Shown: positions 43,832-53,199, numbered from the stretch's first letter. The stretch is 64,000 bases of DNA from Paraglaciecola sp. L3A3 (GCF_009796765.1 NZ_CP047023.1:1533501-1597500), one strand, 5' to 3'. Notes: generated from the sequence alone by a model not told the origin. Numbers and translations are program-made.

Positions 43832-44656
43832 ATGGGCTTATTCGTTAATACGAATGTCTCGTCGTTGAATGCTACCCGTCATTTAGCGAACTCAGGCATC
43901 AATTTAAGTACTGCATTTGAGCGGTTGTCATCTGGCTTTAGAATTAATAGTGCCAAAGATGATGCTGCAGGACTGCAGATATCTAACCGCCTTACCACTC
44001 AGGTTTTAGGCCTTAATCAAGCAGTAAGAAACGCTAATGATGCAATTTCATTGTCTCAGACAATTGAAGGCGCCTTGGCTGAAACTACTACAGCTCTGCA
44101 AAGAATACGTGTTTTGGCGGTACAAGCGCAAAACGGTATTAATGGCTCAGCTGATAGATTAGCACTGCAAAAAGAAGTCACAGCTCTTAAAAATGAAATT
44201 AGCCGAATAGCATCCACATCTCAGTTTGGTGGAGTAAATATCCTGGATGGTATTTATTCATCAGCCTTTTTAGTGGGGGCCAATGCCGGACAAACTATTA
44301 GTGTTAATGTCGAAAGGTTAGGCGGTTTTGGTGCCTCAGGATTAGGTATTGGTAATGTCACAATTGCCAATGTTGAAGGCGCATCTGCGGCTATGACCTC
44401 AGTGTCTGATGCTATTTCGATTATTGATGCTAAACGTGCTGATCTCGGTGCACTACAGAATCGATTCCAATCTACTATTCGAAATCTTAGTAGTATTTCA
44501 GAAAATGTGGCAGCGGCAAGAAGTCGTATACGTGATACTGATTTTGCCGTAGAAACGGCAGAGTTAACCCGTTGGCAGATAGTTCAACAAGCCAGTACTA
44601 CAGTTTTGAGTCAAGCAAACCAAAGACCTCAAGCCGCTCTATCTCTATTACAATAA
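43832..44656 (+). CDS. Flagellin 2
   Basis: 274 residues, type shared with flagellin 3: N-terminus [63 protein letters not shown] and C-terminal [21 protein letters not shown], where Arg-Trp-Gln replaces the Arg-Asn-Gln of type 1/4. Ribosome site TTAGGAG. A separate transcription unit between terminator 43571-43602 and the next spacer. Confidence 0.97.
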   Translation: MGLFVNTNVSSLNATRHLANSGINLSTAFERLSSGFRINSAKDDAAGLQISNRLTTQVLGLNQAVRNANDAISLSQTIEGALAETTTALQRIRVLAVQAQNGINGSADRLALQKEVTALKNEISRIASTSQFGGVNILDGIYSSAFLVGANAGQTISVNVERLGGFGASGLGIGNVTIANVEGASAAMTSVSDAISIIDAKRADLGALQNRFQSTIRNLSSISENVAAARSRIRDTDFAVETAELTRWQIVQQASTTVLSQANQRPQAALSLLQ

Positions 44657-45209
44657 TAGTCAGTAGAAACTGATGAGTGGCTAGAAAAGAGTTGATAGTG
44701 CGAAGGTAAGTAATATGAATTGTAAGCTTCAGAGTATACATGAAAGACTGATGCTAACCATAAAATATTAGATTTTATGGACAAGAATTAGACATGAAGT
44801 CATCATTTTAATTGTAAGTTGTGAAGGCTGAGGGCAACTGAATAAAAATGGTTATTGATTAAGCTTCATGAGCAAACTTTCAGTGGATTTATGAGCATAG
44901 TTGAATTGCGTGATTTTAATTTATCAAGATTAGCTTAGGCTTTTTGATAAATCGCTAACAAACAGAAAAGACGCCAGGAGGTAGTGAGGTATTGAGGTTT
45001 AGGCCATCAATTCTGTTTGTCAGCTTGAGCTTACGCTCTCACTTTTACTTTTATTGCGTGCGTCAAACACTCAATAAAATTGTTAACCAGGGTACCAGCT
45101 AACAAATAACTTAAAGCACGTAGTGTGCCAATTATTAATATTAGCAATACCAATAAATGCTGACGTCAAAAATATAAAAATAAGTCAGCATTTGGTTAGG
45201 AGATGAAAA
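44657..45209. other. Long spacer between flagellins 2 and 3
   Basis: About 550 bp. No good sigma-28 box for flagellin 3 could be found. It contains AAACAGAA...TTCTGTTT pairing arms (about 44960 and 45013) around a GCCAGGAGGTAGTGA word resembling GCTAGGAGGTAGTGA at 43497-43511 after flagellin 1, and a CTTGAGCTTACGCTC hairpin followed by a T-rich tract, perhaps the flagellin 2 terminator. Confidence 0.5.
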
Positions 45210-46034
45210 ATGGGTTTATTCGTAAATACAAATGTGTCGTCACTTAATGCGTCACGACACTTAAATAATTCAGGTGGAAATTTAAGTACAGCATTCGAAC
45301 GCTTGTCATCAGGTTTTAGGATCAATGGTGCTAAGGATGATGCAGCTGGGCTACAAATTTCTAATAGGTTAACCACTCAAATTTTGGGGCTTAACCAAGC
45401 AGTTCGAAATGCGAATGATGCTATTTCACTGTCACAAACAATTGAAGGGGCGTTGGGGGAAACCACCACAGCGCTACAAAGAATAAGAGTTTTAGCTGTG
45501 CAAGCACAGAATGGTATTAACAGCTCTTCTGATCGGGTTGCACTACAGAAAGAAGTAACAGCCCTTAAAAATGAAATCAGTCGAATTGCATCAACGTCGC
45601 AATTTGGTGGAGTCAATGTGTTAGACGGCTTGTACTCTTCTAAATTTTTGGTTGGGGCTAATGCAGGGCAACATATCAGTGTTAATGTTGAGAGGGCTGG
45701 GGGATTCGGAGCGTCAGGTTTACTAGTGGCGGATGTTTCAATCGCCACAGAACGTGGCGCGTCAGCCGCAATGGGGGTGATATCGGAAGCTATATCGATC
45801 ATTGATGCTAAGCGGGCTGATTTGGGGGCATTGCAGAATAGGTTTCAATCGACTATTCGTAACTTGTCGAATATATCTGAAAACGTCTCAGCGGCAAGAA
45901 GTCGCATACGTGATACCGACTTTGCCGTAGAAACGGCAGAATTGACCCGTTGGCAGATAATTCAGCAGGCCAGTACAACAGTATTGTCGCAAGCTAATCA
46001 AAGGCCACAAGCAGCTTTATCTTTATTAGGATAA
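45210..46034 (+). CDS. Flagellin 3
   Basis: 274 residues, same type as flagellin 2 ([56 protein letters not shown]). Variable centre differs ([24 protein letters not shown]). Ribosome site TTAGGAG. The lack of a visible sigma-28 promoter distinguishes it from its three paralogues; it might be read from another sigma factor or be expressed at low level. Confidence 0.97.
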   Translation: MGLFVNTNVSSLNASRHLNNSGGNLSTAFERLSSGFRINGAKDDAAGLQISNRLTTQILGLNQAVRNANDAISLSQTIEGALGETTTALQRIRVLAVQAQNGINSSSDRVALQKEVTALKNEISRIASTSQFGGVNVLDGLYSSKFLVGANAGQHISVNVERAGGFGASGLLVADVSIATERGASAAMGVISEAISIIDAKRADLGALQNRFQSTIRNLSNISENVSAARSRIRDTDFAVETAELTRWQIIQQASTTVLSQANQRPQAALSLLG

Positions 46035-46217
46035 CAGTGAGTAATAGAAACCTAGTAATAAAAAGCTAGTAAGAAAAACTAGAGGGTAGGAAATGAGAGG
46101 CCGACCTGAGTAACATAAAGGAAGCTTGTTACTATATGCCAGAGGAGGGCACTATTTTTCATCTAGCCTAGGCTTTATGAAACACCAGTTTGCTCCAACT
46201 CCTAACGTGAGCAAGTT

Positions 46218-46245
46218 GGTCGGGGCGTTTGCCTCGGCCTTTTTT
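46218..46245 (+). terminator. Intrinsic terminator after flagellin 3
   Basis: GGTCGGGGC (46218-46226) pairs with GCCTCGGCC (46231-46239) via loop GTTT, followed by six Ts. The preceding 30 bp (CTCCAACTCC, TAACGTGAGCAAGTTGG) are duplicated at 46440-46466. Confidence 0.85.
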
Positions 46246-46261
46246 AGGATAAAATACTGAA

Positions 46262-46345
46262 GAAAATAGAAAATAGAAAATAGAAAATAGAAAATAGAAA
46301 ATAGAAAATAGAAAATAGAAAATAGAAAATAGAAAATAGAAAATA
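46262..46345 (+). repeat. Heptanucleotide tandem repeat, 12 perfect copies
   Basis: Twelve uninterrupted GAAAATA units (84 bp). It lies directly between a flagellin 3 terminator and the first structured element, outside any gene. Such tracts change length by slippage and can act as phase-variable promoters or spacers. Confidence 0.95.
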
Positions 46346-46349
46346 TTTA

Positions 46350-46464
46350 AAACGTCGACTAACAGGACTGAGAGTGTAGAATTTGGTTGAGAGGCCAGTA
46401 TTCATCTCTAATCCCGCCAGTCGACAGAAACTGTCTTTGCTCCAACTCCTAACGTGAGCAAGTT
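46350..46464 (+). ncRNA. Structured element, copy 1 (possible small RNA or leader remnant)
   Basis: GTCGACT (46354-46360) pairs perfectly with AGTCGAC (46419-46425), closing a domain with the flagellin leader word GGACTGAGAGTGTAG and a GAGAGG...CTCT inner helix; then CCAACT...AGTTGG (46442-46465) forms a second hairpin and an intrinsic terminator follows. Repeated as copy 2 at 46567. Transcription is not shown; it could be a flagellin leader left by deletion of a gene. Confidence 0.4.
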
Positions 46465-46500
46465 GGTCGGGGTGTTCTTTTAGAGCCCCCGGCCTTTTTT
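46465..46500 (+). terminator. Terminator of structured element copy 1
   Basis: GGTCGGGG pairs with CCCCCGGCC across a 14-nt loop and is followed by TTTTTT. Confidence 0.8.
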
Positions 46501-46566
46501 ATGTAAGCTGCAATAACAATCGCAGTCTTATCAAACAAGGTCTATCTCAATTCCCCTGTTTTAATT

Positions 46567-46682
46567 AAAACGTCGACTAACAAGACTGAGAGTGTAGAAA
46601 TTTGGTTGAGAGGCCAGTATTCATCTCTAATCCCGCCAGTCGACAGAAACTATATTTACTCGATTCCTAACGTGAGCAAGTT
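46567..46682 (+). ncRNA. Structured element, copy 2
   Basis: Nearly identical to copy 1 over its first 80 bp: GTCGACT (46572-46578) and AGTCGAC (46638-46644) are both kept, as are the CTGAGAGTGTAG and TTGAGAGGCC words. The downstream hairpin differs (CGATTCCTAACGTGAGC) but retains its layout. Conservation of pairing arms argues for structure. Confidence 0.4.
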
Positions 46683-46710
46683 GGACGAGGTACATGCCCC
46701 GACCTTTTTT
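46683..46710 (+). terminator. Terminator of structured element copy 2
   Basis: GGACGAGG-tacatg-CCCCGACC stem with one mismatch, followed by six Ts. Confidence 0.75.
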
Positions 46711-46846
46711 ATTTACACAATTCAAATAAATGGTTTTATGTAATTGCTAAAGTATTAGCATTCATTATGCCAACTTTAAAAACTTCATAAAAATAATCAA
46801 GCTGTCAGTTAATTTATGACGCTGTGTGGCTAACTGATTAACTAAT

Positions 46847-46886
46847 CAACCTGAATTCTGAATAAGCCGGGCCTTTCGATAACGTC
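46847..46886 (-). repeat. Family D repeat end, inverted
   Basis: Contains CAACCTGAATTCTGAATAAG and TTTCGATAACG, the reverse complement of the right end of 1517-1606. Confidence 0.6.
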
Positions 46887-47095
46887 AAATTAATCGCTTA
46901 TTGATGGTATGGCCAAGGGGAATTGATTGTTTTAATTTAAATATTTGGCCAAATAGTGAGTGATTTTTTGTCGTTTGAATAAAAATATTTCCGTTAAATC
47001 GGCAATGGTGATTTATTGGAAGGGCCGCCATATGAAGGTTTCAGCTTATTAAAACTAAAGGTAGGGAATATTATTAAAAAAAATTAAAAATAAAT

Positions 47096-47122
47096 TAAAG
47101 TTACTTTAGTAACTGTCGATAA
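47096..47122 (+). promoter_or_regulatory. Sigma-28 promoter of flagellin 4
   Basis: TAAA (47096-47099), 15 bp, GTCGATAA (47115-47122), with the extended TAAAGTTA start. 170 bp before the ATG. Confidence 0.8.
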
Positions 47123-47291
47123 CTTTAGTTGAGGGGTGATCTATTTGATTGCTTTTATTCTAAATCTGAGTAGAGGTACTCGGTTTTAATAAAGTGAGGT
47201 AATGTGCGGGGGAGGCCCTAAGCATTAAATTGAGGCAAACTTACTGATCTAAGTCTTTATCGACAGGCGGTGAGTTTTCAGGAGGTTTTTT

Positions 47292-48116
47292 ATGGGTTTA
47301 TTTGTAAATACAAATGTGTCTTCTTTGAATGCTCAGCGTCAGCTGTTTGGTTCAGGTCAAGCACTTAACACTTCGTTTGAACGTTTGTCTTCAGGTTTTA
47401 GAATTAACCGTGCTGCAGATGATGCTGCCGGTTTACAAATTTCTGACCGTTTGACAACTCAAGTTGAAGGTTTAAATCAAGCTGTACGTAACGCGAATGA
47501 TGCGATTTCGTTAACTCAAACTGCAGAAGGGGCGTTAGGCGAAGTAACTACCGCTCTACAACGTATCCGTACATTAGCAGTGCAATCACAAAATGGTATT
47601 AACTCGTCTGCTGACCGAGCGTCATTGCAGAAAGAAGTGACAGCACTGAAAAATGAAATCAGCCGTATTGCATCTAATACGCAGTTTGCTAACACAGATA
47701 TTTTGAAAGGTGATTTTTCATCTAAATTCTTAGTTGGAGCAAATGGCGGCCAAACTATCAGTGTGTCGATTAAACAAACTGGCGGTTTTGGAGCGTCTGG
47801 TTTGTCTTTAGGGGATACAACAGTTGCCACTACTGCTGGAGCATCAGGTGCTTTAACTGCGATAACGACAGCTATATCAACTATTGGTGCTGCTCGAGCT
47901 GATTTAGGTGCGTTACAAAACCGTTTTCAGTCTACTATTAGAAATTTAAGTAATATTTCGGAAAACGTTGCTGGTGCTAGATCACGTATTAGGGATACAG
48001 ATTTCGCTTCAGAAACTGCTGAACTAACTCGTAATCAAATTATCCAACAAGCATCATTATCTGTTTTAAGTCAGGCAAACCAAAGGCCGCAAACGGCTTT
48101 GTCTTTGCTTAGTTAA
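47292..48116 (+). CDS. Flagellin 4
   Basis: 274 residues, same type as flagellin 1 ([67 protein letters not shown]). Ribosome site CAGGAGG. Followed by flaG and fliD on the same strand without an obvious terminator, so it may be cotranscribed with them. Confidence 0.97.
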   Translation: MGLFVNTNVSSLNAQRQLFGSGQALNTSFERLSSGFRINRAADDAAGLQISDRLTTQVEGLNQAVRNANDAISLTQTAEGALGEVTTALQRIRTLAVQSQNGINSSADRASLQKEVTALKNEISRIASNTQFANTDILKGDFSSKFLVGANGGQTISVSIKQTGGFGASGLSLGDTTVATTAGASGALTAITTAISTIGAARADLGALQNRFQSTIRNLSNISENVAGARSRIRDTDFASETAELTRNQIIQQASLSVLSQANQRPQTALSLLS

Positions 48117-48195
48117 TCATTTTTTAACTAATACAAATAGATAATGGCCGGCTATGGAAGTAGTTGGCCATTTGTTGTTTATTAAGAGGTGATTT

Positions 48196-48594
48196 ATGAA
48201 AATTGATACTCACGCTAGTGGCCAAGATTTTGCATTATCTGTAGAGCCTATTAATTTAGTTTCGAATAAAAATGTTGATAAGTTGTCAGCTGAAGTTAAA
48301 GAAATATCAAGATTGGCCGAAACAAAGATTAATAGTTCTGTTTCTGCGAATTCTAAACAAATTGATAGTGCAGTGTCTGATATCAGTGAATTTATGCAAG
48401 CCAATACTAGGCAATTAAATTTTTCAATTGATGAAGGCAGTGAAAAACAAATTGTTAAAGTGACAGATAAAGAATCAGGTGAAGTGATTAGGCAAATTCC
48501 ATCAGAAGAGATATTGGAATTGTCTGAGCGATTAAAAGATTTACACACAGACGTTGGTAACGCTGTAGGTGTTTTGTTTAATAAACAGGTTTAA
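48196..48594 (+). CDS. flaG: FlaG protein
   Basis: Small (132 residues) flagellar protein influencing filament length. The C-terminal half has the FlaG core LNFSIDEGSEKQIVKVTDKESGEVIRQIPSEEILELSERL; the N-terminal half is Ser/Asn-rich and helical. Ribosome site AAGAGGTG. Position between flagellin and fliD is the standard one. Confidence 0.95.
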   Translation: MKIDTHASGQDFALSVEPINLVSNKNVDKLSAEVKEISRLAETKINSSVSANSKQIDSAVSDISEFMQANTRQLNFSIDEGSEKQIVKVTDKESGEVIRQIPSEEILELSERLKDLHTDVGNAVGVLFNKQV

Positions 48595-48667
48595 ATTAAA
48601 ATATTAAACCAAATAGAATATAGATAAATGATATGTTGTTTTCGGATTATCTGTATCGAGGTGAGTT

Positions 48668-50152
48668 ATGTCAATTCAGTCATTAGGTGTCGGTTCTGGT
48701 TTGGACTTAGAGGCACTAGTTACCCAGCTGCTTGAAGCTGAACGAGCACCAAAAACTGAACGTTTAGATGCGCGGGATGAAGCTGTACAAGCTGAAATTT
48801 CTGGCATAGGCCAGTTAAAATCTAAATTAGAAGATTTTGAAAAAACCTTAGATGATTTACGTACAGAAGCGAACCTTAAAGGCCGAGAACCGACTATCGA
48901 CAACCCAACTGAGGGTGTTGAGCCATTTACTGCAGATGCATCGAATAGTGCAGTGGAAGCTGATTATCAGATAGCCGTTAAACAGCTAGCCAGTGGCAGT
49001 CGTATTCAAACTGCAGATGCAGTCGATGGTGGTTTTAGTAGCACAGCTGATTCTGTGTTATCTACAGGTACAGGTTCACTGACTTTTAAAGCACCTAAAG
49101 AATCAGGTGTTGGCTCTGATTCGTTTAATATTGCTATCACCAGCACTATGACATTACAGCAACTCAGTTCTGCTATTAATGCCAACAGTGATAATTTTGG
49201 TGTAACTTCAAGCATAGTCTCTACAGGTACTGCTGATGGTGGGGTAAAACTTGTTTTCACCTCTGATCGTACCGGGGAAGGCAATGACTTAGTCATAGTT
49301 AATGATACCGATAATGCGGAGTTAGATCGTTTATCTACCGTTCGTTCGGATGAATTGACGACTACCGCGAATAGTTTAAGTCCAATTTCCCCTGCGCAAA
49401 ACGCTAAAGCGACGATAGACGGCATCGACGTTGAAAGTAAAACCAATGAATTTGAAAATGTCATTGAAAACGTTGAATTTGTTGCCACTGAGCTATCAGA
49501 GTTTGCAGCCGATGGTGTGACTTTTAGAACATCAAAACTCAGTATTGGTTTTGATAATGAAGGTGTTGAAAAAACCATTCGAGATTTTGTTGATAACTAC
49601 AATAATTTGAATGCTGAAATCCAACGGCTGACTAAGTATGGTACCTCAGACCTAGAAGAAGATGGTGCGTTTGCTGGGGATTCGATGATTAGAGGGATTC
49701 AATCTGGGCTGAATAGTATTATGTTTTCTGCCGTTAATTCATCTGGCTTAGGTGGTTTGTTTCAACTGGGTATTGAATTCAACGAAGATGGTGATTTAGA
49801 AATCGGTTCAAATGACAAATTTGGATTTGGTAGCGGTGAAGATCGTTTAAAAGATGCATTATCAGATAATTTTGATGATATCGCTAGCTTGTTTACTGAT
49901 GAAACTGAAGGCGTTGCGGTACGATTATATGACTTTGTTGATCAATACACATCTTATAGTGGAATATTAAAAAACCGCGAAAATGCAGCAAATGACACAA
50001 AAGATCAATTGTTGACAGAAAGAGAACAATTGGAATTAAGACTTATGGGGACAGAAGAAATTCTGAGAGCTAAATATTTAAATTTAGATTTAACTGTGTC
50101 TAAATTAAACAGTACAGGCTCAGCTTTATTAGCCTCACTTGGTAGTGCTTAA
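48668..50152 (+). CDS. fliD: Flagellar filament cap FliD (HAP2)
   Basis: Capping protein that folds and inserts flagellin at the tip. 494 residues, starting MSIQSLGVGSGLDLEALVTQLLEAERAPKTERLDARD and ending KDQLLTEREQLELRLMGTEEILRAKYLNLDLTVSKLNSTGSALLASLGS, both family-typical. The C-terminal helix region around 300-480 holds the FliD_C domain. Confidence 0.97.
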   Translation: MSIQSLGVGSGLDLEALVTQLLEAERAPKTERLDARDEAVQAEISGIGQLKSKLEDFEKTLDDLRTEANLKGREPTIDNPTEGVEPFTADASNSAVEADYQIAVKQLASGSRIQTADAVDGGFSSTADSVLSTGTGSLTFKAPKESGVGSDSFNIAITSTMTLQQLSSAINANSDNFGVTSSIVSTGTADGGVKLVFTSDRTGEGNDLVIVNDTDNAELDRLSTVRSDELTTTANSLSPISPAQNAKATIDGIDVESKTNEFENVIENVEFVATELSEFAADGVTFRTSKLSIGFDNEGVEKTIRDFVDNYNNLNAEIQRLTKYGTSDLEEDGAFAGDSMIRGIQSGLNSIMFSAVNSSGLGGLFQLGIEFNEDGDLEIGSNDKFGFGSGEDRLKDALSDNFDDIASLFTDETEGVAVRLYDFVDQYTSYSGILKNRENAANDTKDQLLTEREQLELRLMGTEEILRAKYLNLDLTVSKLNSTGSALLASLGSA

Positions 50153-50185
50153 TGAATCTTTATCATACATTGACGGAGAACTAAC

Positions 50186-50617
50186 ATGGCCTTAAAAGGT
50201 ATCAATGCATATAAAAAGGGCAATCTAAAACAAGATATATCTCAGGCTGATCCACATAGATTAACTCTTATGTTGATGCAGGGAGCGTTAGATAAACTCG
50301 CTTATACTAAAGGTTGTATCGAACGTAAGGATTTTGCTGGTAAGTCTGAGCATTTATCAAGAGCATCAGCGATTGTGATGAACTTAAGAGATACCTTAGA
50401 TTTATCTGAAGGAGGTGAAGTTGCCGGTAATTTGTTTGATTTATACGAATATATGTTACAACGTTTAATTGATGCAAATGTACAGAATAGCTTGAAGATC
50501 ATTGATGAAGTGATTAGTCTACTTTCACCTATTAAACTTGCCTGGCTACAAATTCCTGAGTCTGCTAAACAAGAGGCTTATGAAATGCAAAGGCAAAAAC
50601 GCCAAGCTGCAGTTTGA
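50186..50617 (+). CDS. fliS: Flagellin export chaperone FliS
   Basis: Binds the flagellin C-terminus before export. 143 residues: YKKGNLKQDISQADPHRLTLMLMQGALDKLAYTKGCIERKDFAGKSEHLSRASAIVMNLRDTLD is the FliS signature region. Its stop overlaps the next gene's TTG start. Confidence 0.95.
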   Translation: MALKGINAYKKGNLKQDISQADPHRLTLMLMQGALDKLAYTKGCIERKDFAGKSEHLSRASAIVMNLRDTLDLSEGGEVAGNLFDLYEYMLQRLIDANVQNSLKIIDEVISLLSPIKLAWLQIPESAKQEAYEMQRQKRQAAV

Positions 50618-50922
50618 AAAAACTAACATTAGACCATTCTTATACACCTTCTTCTTTAAAGAACATTAATCAGGAACTGTTTAAGCTATTCGCTGAGACA
50701 GAGCCTGATGAAGCTACATTTCTCAAATTAGTATCAGAACGAGATGATTTTATTCAAAAATATTTGAACGAAATTGATCAAGCTGACAAAAGAAACTTTG
50801 CAAAAGCTGAATTAAAAGTTAATGGCGCGTTAGTTGCTTATGCTGATGAATTGTTTAAAGTGTCATTAAACCAACTTTCTCGATTAGTACGTGGTAGAAA
50901 AGCGGTTAAGAAATATAAATAA
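50614..50922 (+). CDS. FliT-like flagellar chaperone
   Basis: A 102-residue helical protein directly after fliS. The start is TTG at 50614, overlapping the fliS TGA by one codon frame shift, implying translational coupling. Position, size and helical content fit FliT, the FliD chaperone; sequence conservation in this family is low, so the name is from context. Confidence 0.7.
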   Translation: MKKLTLDHSYTPSSLKNINQELFKLFAETEPDEATFLKLVSERDDFIQKYLNEIDQADKRNFAKAELKVNGALVAYADELFKVSLNQLSRLVRGRKAVKKYK

Positions 50923-50929
50923 TTGATTA

Positions 50930-50955
50930 TTAGAGTTAAAAATAACTCTGTTATT
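50930..50955 (+). terminator. Possible terminator after the fliS-fliT pair
   Basis: AGAGTTA-aaa-TAACTCT stem followed by GTTATTATAAG; U-run is poor. Confidence 0.45.
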
Positions 50956-51018
50956 ATAAGTTTATAAATTTGCCCCCTAATTTAATTTATTCTATAGAAA
51001 TGAATAATAAGGCTGTCT

Positions 51019-52017
51019 ATGTTCGACAATAAATCAATTCTTATAACTGGTGGAACAGGGTCTTTTGGTAAACGTTTCACCGCGTATTTATTAAAACACT
51101 ATTCCCCTAAAAAAGTGATTATTTATTCTCGAGATGAATTAAAACAATTTGAAATGCAGCAAGAATTTGATGCCACACCAATGCGTTATTTTATTGGTGA
51201 TGTGCGAGATAAAGAAAGATTAATTTCTGCAATGCGAGATGTGGATTATGTGGTTCATGCCGCCGCTCTAAAACAAGTGCCTGCAGCTGAATACAATCCT
51301 AATGAATGTATTAAAACGAATATATATGGTGCGCAAAATGTTATCGATGCGGCTATTGATGCTAATGTTAGTCGGGTCATAGCTCTTTCAACGGACAAAG
51401 CGGCTAATCCGGTCAATTTATACGGTGCTACTAAGTTAGCCTCAGATAAATTATTTGTTGCAGCTAACAATATTGCCGGCGCCACTGGACCACGCTTTGC
51501 GGTAGTTCGCTACGGAAATGTGGTGGGTTCTCGAGGCTCTGTTGTGCCTTTCTATCATAAATTGTTAGATCAAGGTGTTGATGTTTTACCAGTTACCCAT
51601 GAAGAAATGACTCGCTTTTGGATTACTCTAGATGAAGGCGTTGAATTTGTAGTACAGAATTTTCAACGTATGCAAGGCGGAGAAATATTTGTACCAAAAA
51701 TCCCCTCTATCCGCATTATTGATTTGGTGGAATCAATTAGTGGTAAACGTGATTATGAATTGGTAGGTATACGTCCTGGTGAAAAGTTGCACGAAGTTAT
51801 GGTGCCGGAAGAAATGGCTCACCATTCGTTAGAGTTTGATAATCATTATGTCATCACCCCTGCGATTAAATTCTTTGATAAAAATATCGATTATAAAAGG
51901 AATAAGTTGGGTGAAACAGGTAAACCTGTTTCTGATAAATTTGAATACCACTCAGGTACAAATCCTCATTTTTTAAACGTAGAAGAGTTAACTCAGCTCG
52001 ACAAAGAAACTCTCTAA
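51019..52017 (+). CDS. pseB: PseB, UDP-GlcNAc 4,6-dehydratase (inverting)
   Basis: First enzyme of pseudaminic acid synthesis, an NAD(P)-dependent SDR-type dehydratase/5-epimerase. 332 residues with ITGGTGSFGKRF (about 8-19), LSTDKAANPVNLYGATKLASDKL carrying the catalytic Tyr-Lys, and the C-terminal GIRPGEKLHEVMVPEEMAHHSLEF characteristic of PseB/FlaA1. Starts the glycan cluster 96 bp after the fliT-like gene; 12 bp before pseC. Confidence 0.96.
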   Translation: MFDNKSILITGGTGSFGKRFTAYLLKHYSPKKVIIYSRDELKQFEMQQEFDATPMRYFIGDVRDKERLISAMRDVDYVVHAAALKQVPAAEYNPNECIKTNIYGAQNVIDAAIDANVSRVIALSTDKAANPVNLYGATKLASDKLFVAANNIAGATGPRFAVVRYGNVVGSRGSVVPFYHKLLDQGVDVLPVTHEEMTRFWITLDEGVEFVVQNFQRMQGGEIFVPKIPSIRIIDLVESISGKRDYELVGIRPGEKLHEVMVPEEMAHHSLEFDNHYVITPAIKFFDKNIDYKRNKLGETGKPVSDKFEYHSGTNPHFLNVEELTQLDKETL

Positions 52018-52029
52018 GCGGATAACGAT

Positions 52030-53199
52030 ATGCTTCCTTATGGTAAACATTCTGTGGATGAAGCAGATATAGATGCTGTTGTTGATGTTTTACGTAATCA
52101 ATTCTTAACCCAAGGTTCAGTAGTTCCGCAATTTGAACAAGCCCTCTGTGAGTACACTTCTAGTTTATATTGTGTTGCTGTTAATAGTGGCACTTCAGGC
52201 TTGCATATTGCCTGCTTAGCTGCTGGCGTAACTAAGGGGGACCGAGTCTGGACTGTGCCAAATTCTTTTGTGGCATCAGCCAATTGCGCTTTATATTGTG
52301 GTGCTAGTGTAGATTTTGTAGATATTGATGCCGTTACGCGCAATATCGATGTTGAACTGTTAGCCAAAAAACTCAAAAATTCCGAACAAACGCATACTTT
52401 GCCTAAAGTGTTAGTGGTTGTGCATTTTTCTGGTTTAAGTTGTGATATGCAACCAATCCGAGCATTAACTGAAGAATATGGTGTGCTGTTAATTGAAGAC
52501 GCAGCTCATGCCTTGGGTGGCAGTTATCATGATGGGCACAAAAGCTCTAAAATTGGCAGTTGCCAGTATTCAGATATGACAGTGTTAAGTTTTCATCCAG
52601 TGAAATCTATTACTACGGCTGAAGGTGGCGCGGTTTTAACCAATAATGCTGACCTATTCAATAAACTAAAATTGTTTGCTAAGCACGGTATAACTAAAGA
52701 ACCGCAGCAAATGGTAAGTGAAAGTGATGGCCCTTGGTATTATCAGCAAATTGAATTGGGTTATAACTATAGACTTAGTGACTTACATGCCGCTTTAGGT
52801 TTATCGCAATTAAAAAAACTGGATGTTTTTATCCAAAAACGAAGAGAACTGGTTGCCCGATACCATGCTACATTAGCTGATTTACCGCTTATATTACCCA
52901 ATTCTGCTGGTTATCAAGATAGTGCTTGGCATTTATACATGGTTGAATTGACAGAACACGATAGAAAAGACATTTATCAAAAGTTACAAGCCTCAGGGAT
53001 TGGGGTAAACGTGCATTATATCCCTATTCATTTACAACCTTATTATCAAGTTAAAGGGTTTAACCAAGGTGACTTCCCTGCTGCAGAGCAGTTTTATGCT
53101 AAAGCACTAACATTACCATTATTTCCGGATATGACCTTTGAGCAACAATCCCAAGTGATAGATGCCTTACATCAGGTTTTATATGAGGAAAATCAGTGA
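52030..53199 (+). CDS. pseC: PseC aminotransferase
   Basis: PLP-dependent transaminase making UDP-4-amino-4,6-dideoxy-N-acetyl-altrosamine. 389 residues, DegT/DnrJ fold: AVNSGTSGLHIACLAAGV, LIEDAAHALGGSY and the PLP lysine in LSFHPVKSITTAEGGAV (about residues 180-196), then YNYRLSDLHAALGLSQL. Overlaps pseF by 4 bp. Confidence 0.96.
   Translation: MLPYGKHSVDEADIDAVVDVLRNQFLTQGSVVPQFEQALCEYTSSLYCVAVNSGTSGLHIACLAAGVTKGDRVWTVPNSFVASANCALYCGASVDFVDIDAVTRNIDVELLAKKLKNSEQTHTLPKVLVVVHFSGLSCDMQPIRALTEEYGVLLIEDAAHALGGSYHDGHKSSKIGSCQYSDMTVLSFHPVKSITTAEGGAVLTNNADLFNKLKLFAKHGITKEPQQMVSESDGPWYYQQIELGYNYRLSDLHAALGLSQLKKLDVFIQKRRELVARYHATLADLPLILPNSAGYQDSAWHLYMVELTEHDRKDIYQKLQASGIGVNVHYIPIHLQPYYQVKGFNQGDFPAAEQFYAKALTLPLFPDMTFEQQSQVIDALHQVLYEENQ

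Larger units (their letters stand above)
46035..47291. other. Complex 1.25-kb spacer between flagellins 3 and 4
   Basis: No ORF of note. It holds, in order: a terminator module (46190-46245), a 12-copy heptanucleotide tract (46262-46345), two tandem structured elements with terminators (46350-46500 and 46567-46710), a family D repeat end (46847-46886) and the flagellin 4 promoter (47096-47122). Confidence 0.75.

Noticed and set aside
45113..45131. Sigma-54-like sequence (minus strand TTGGCACACTACGTGCTTT) in the spacer before flagellin 3
   Set aside because: The -24/-12 spacing is right, but it points away from flagellin 3 and no minus-strand gene lies downstream. GCAC/GTGC symmetry makes a chance palindrome likely.
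46262..46345. Tandem repeats considered as a CRISPR array
   Set aside because: Units are 7 bp and contiguous with no spacers, and no cas genes are present.
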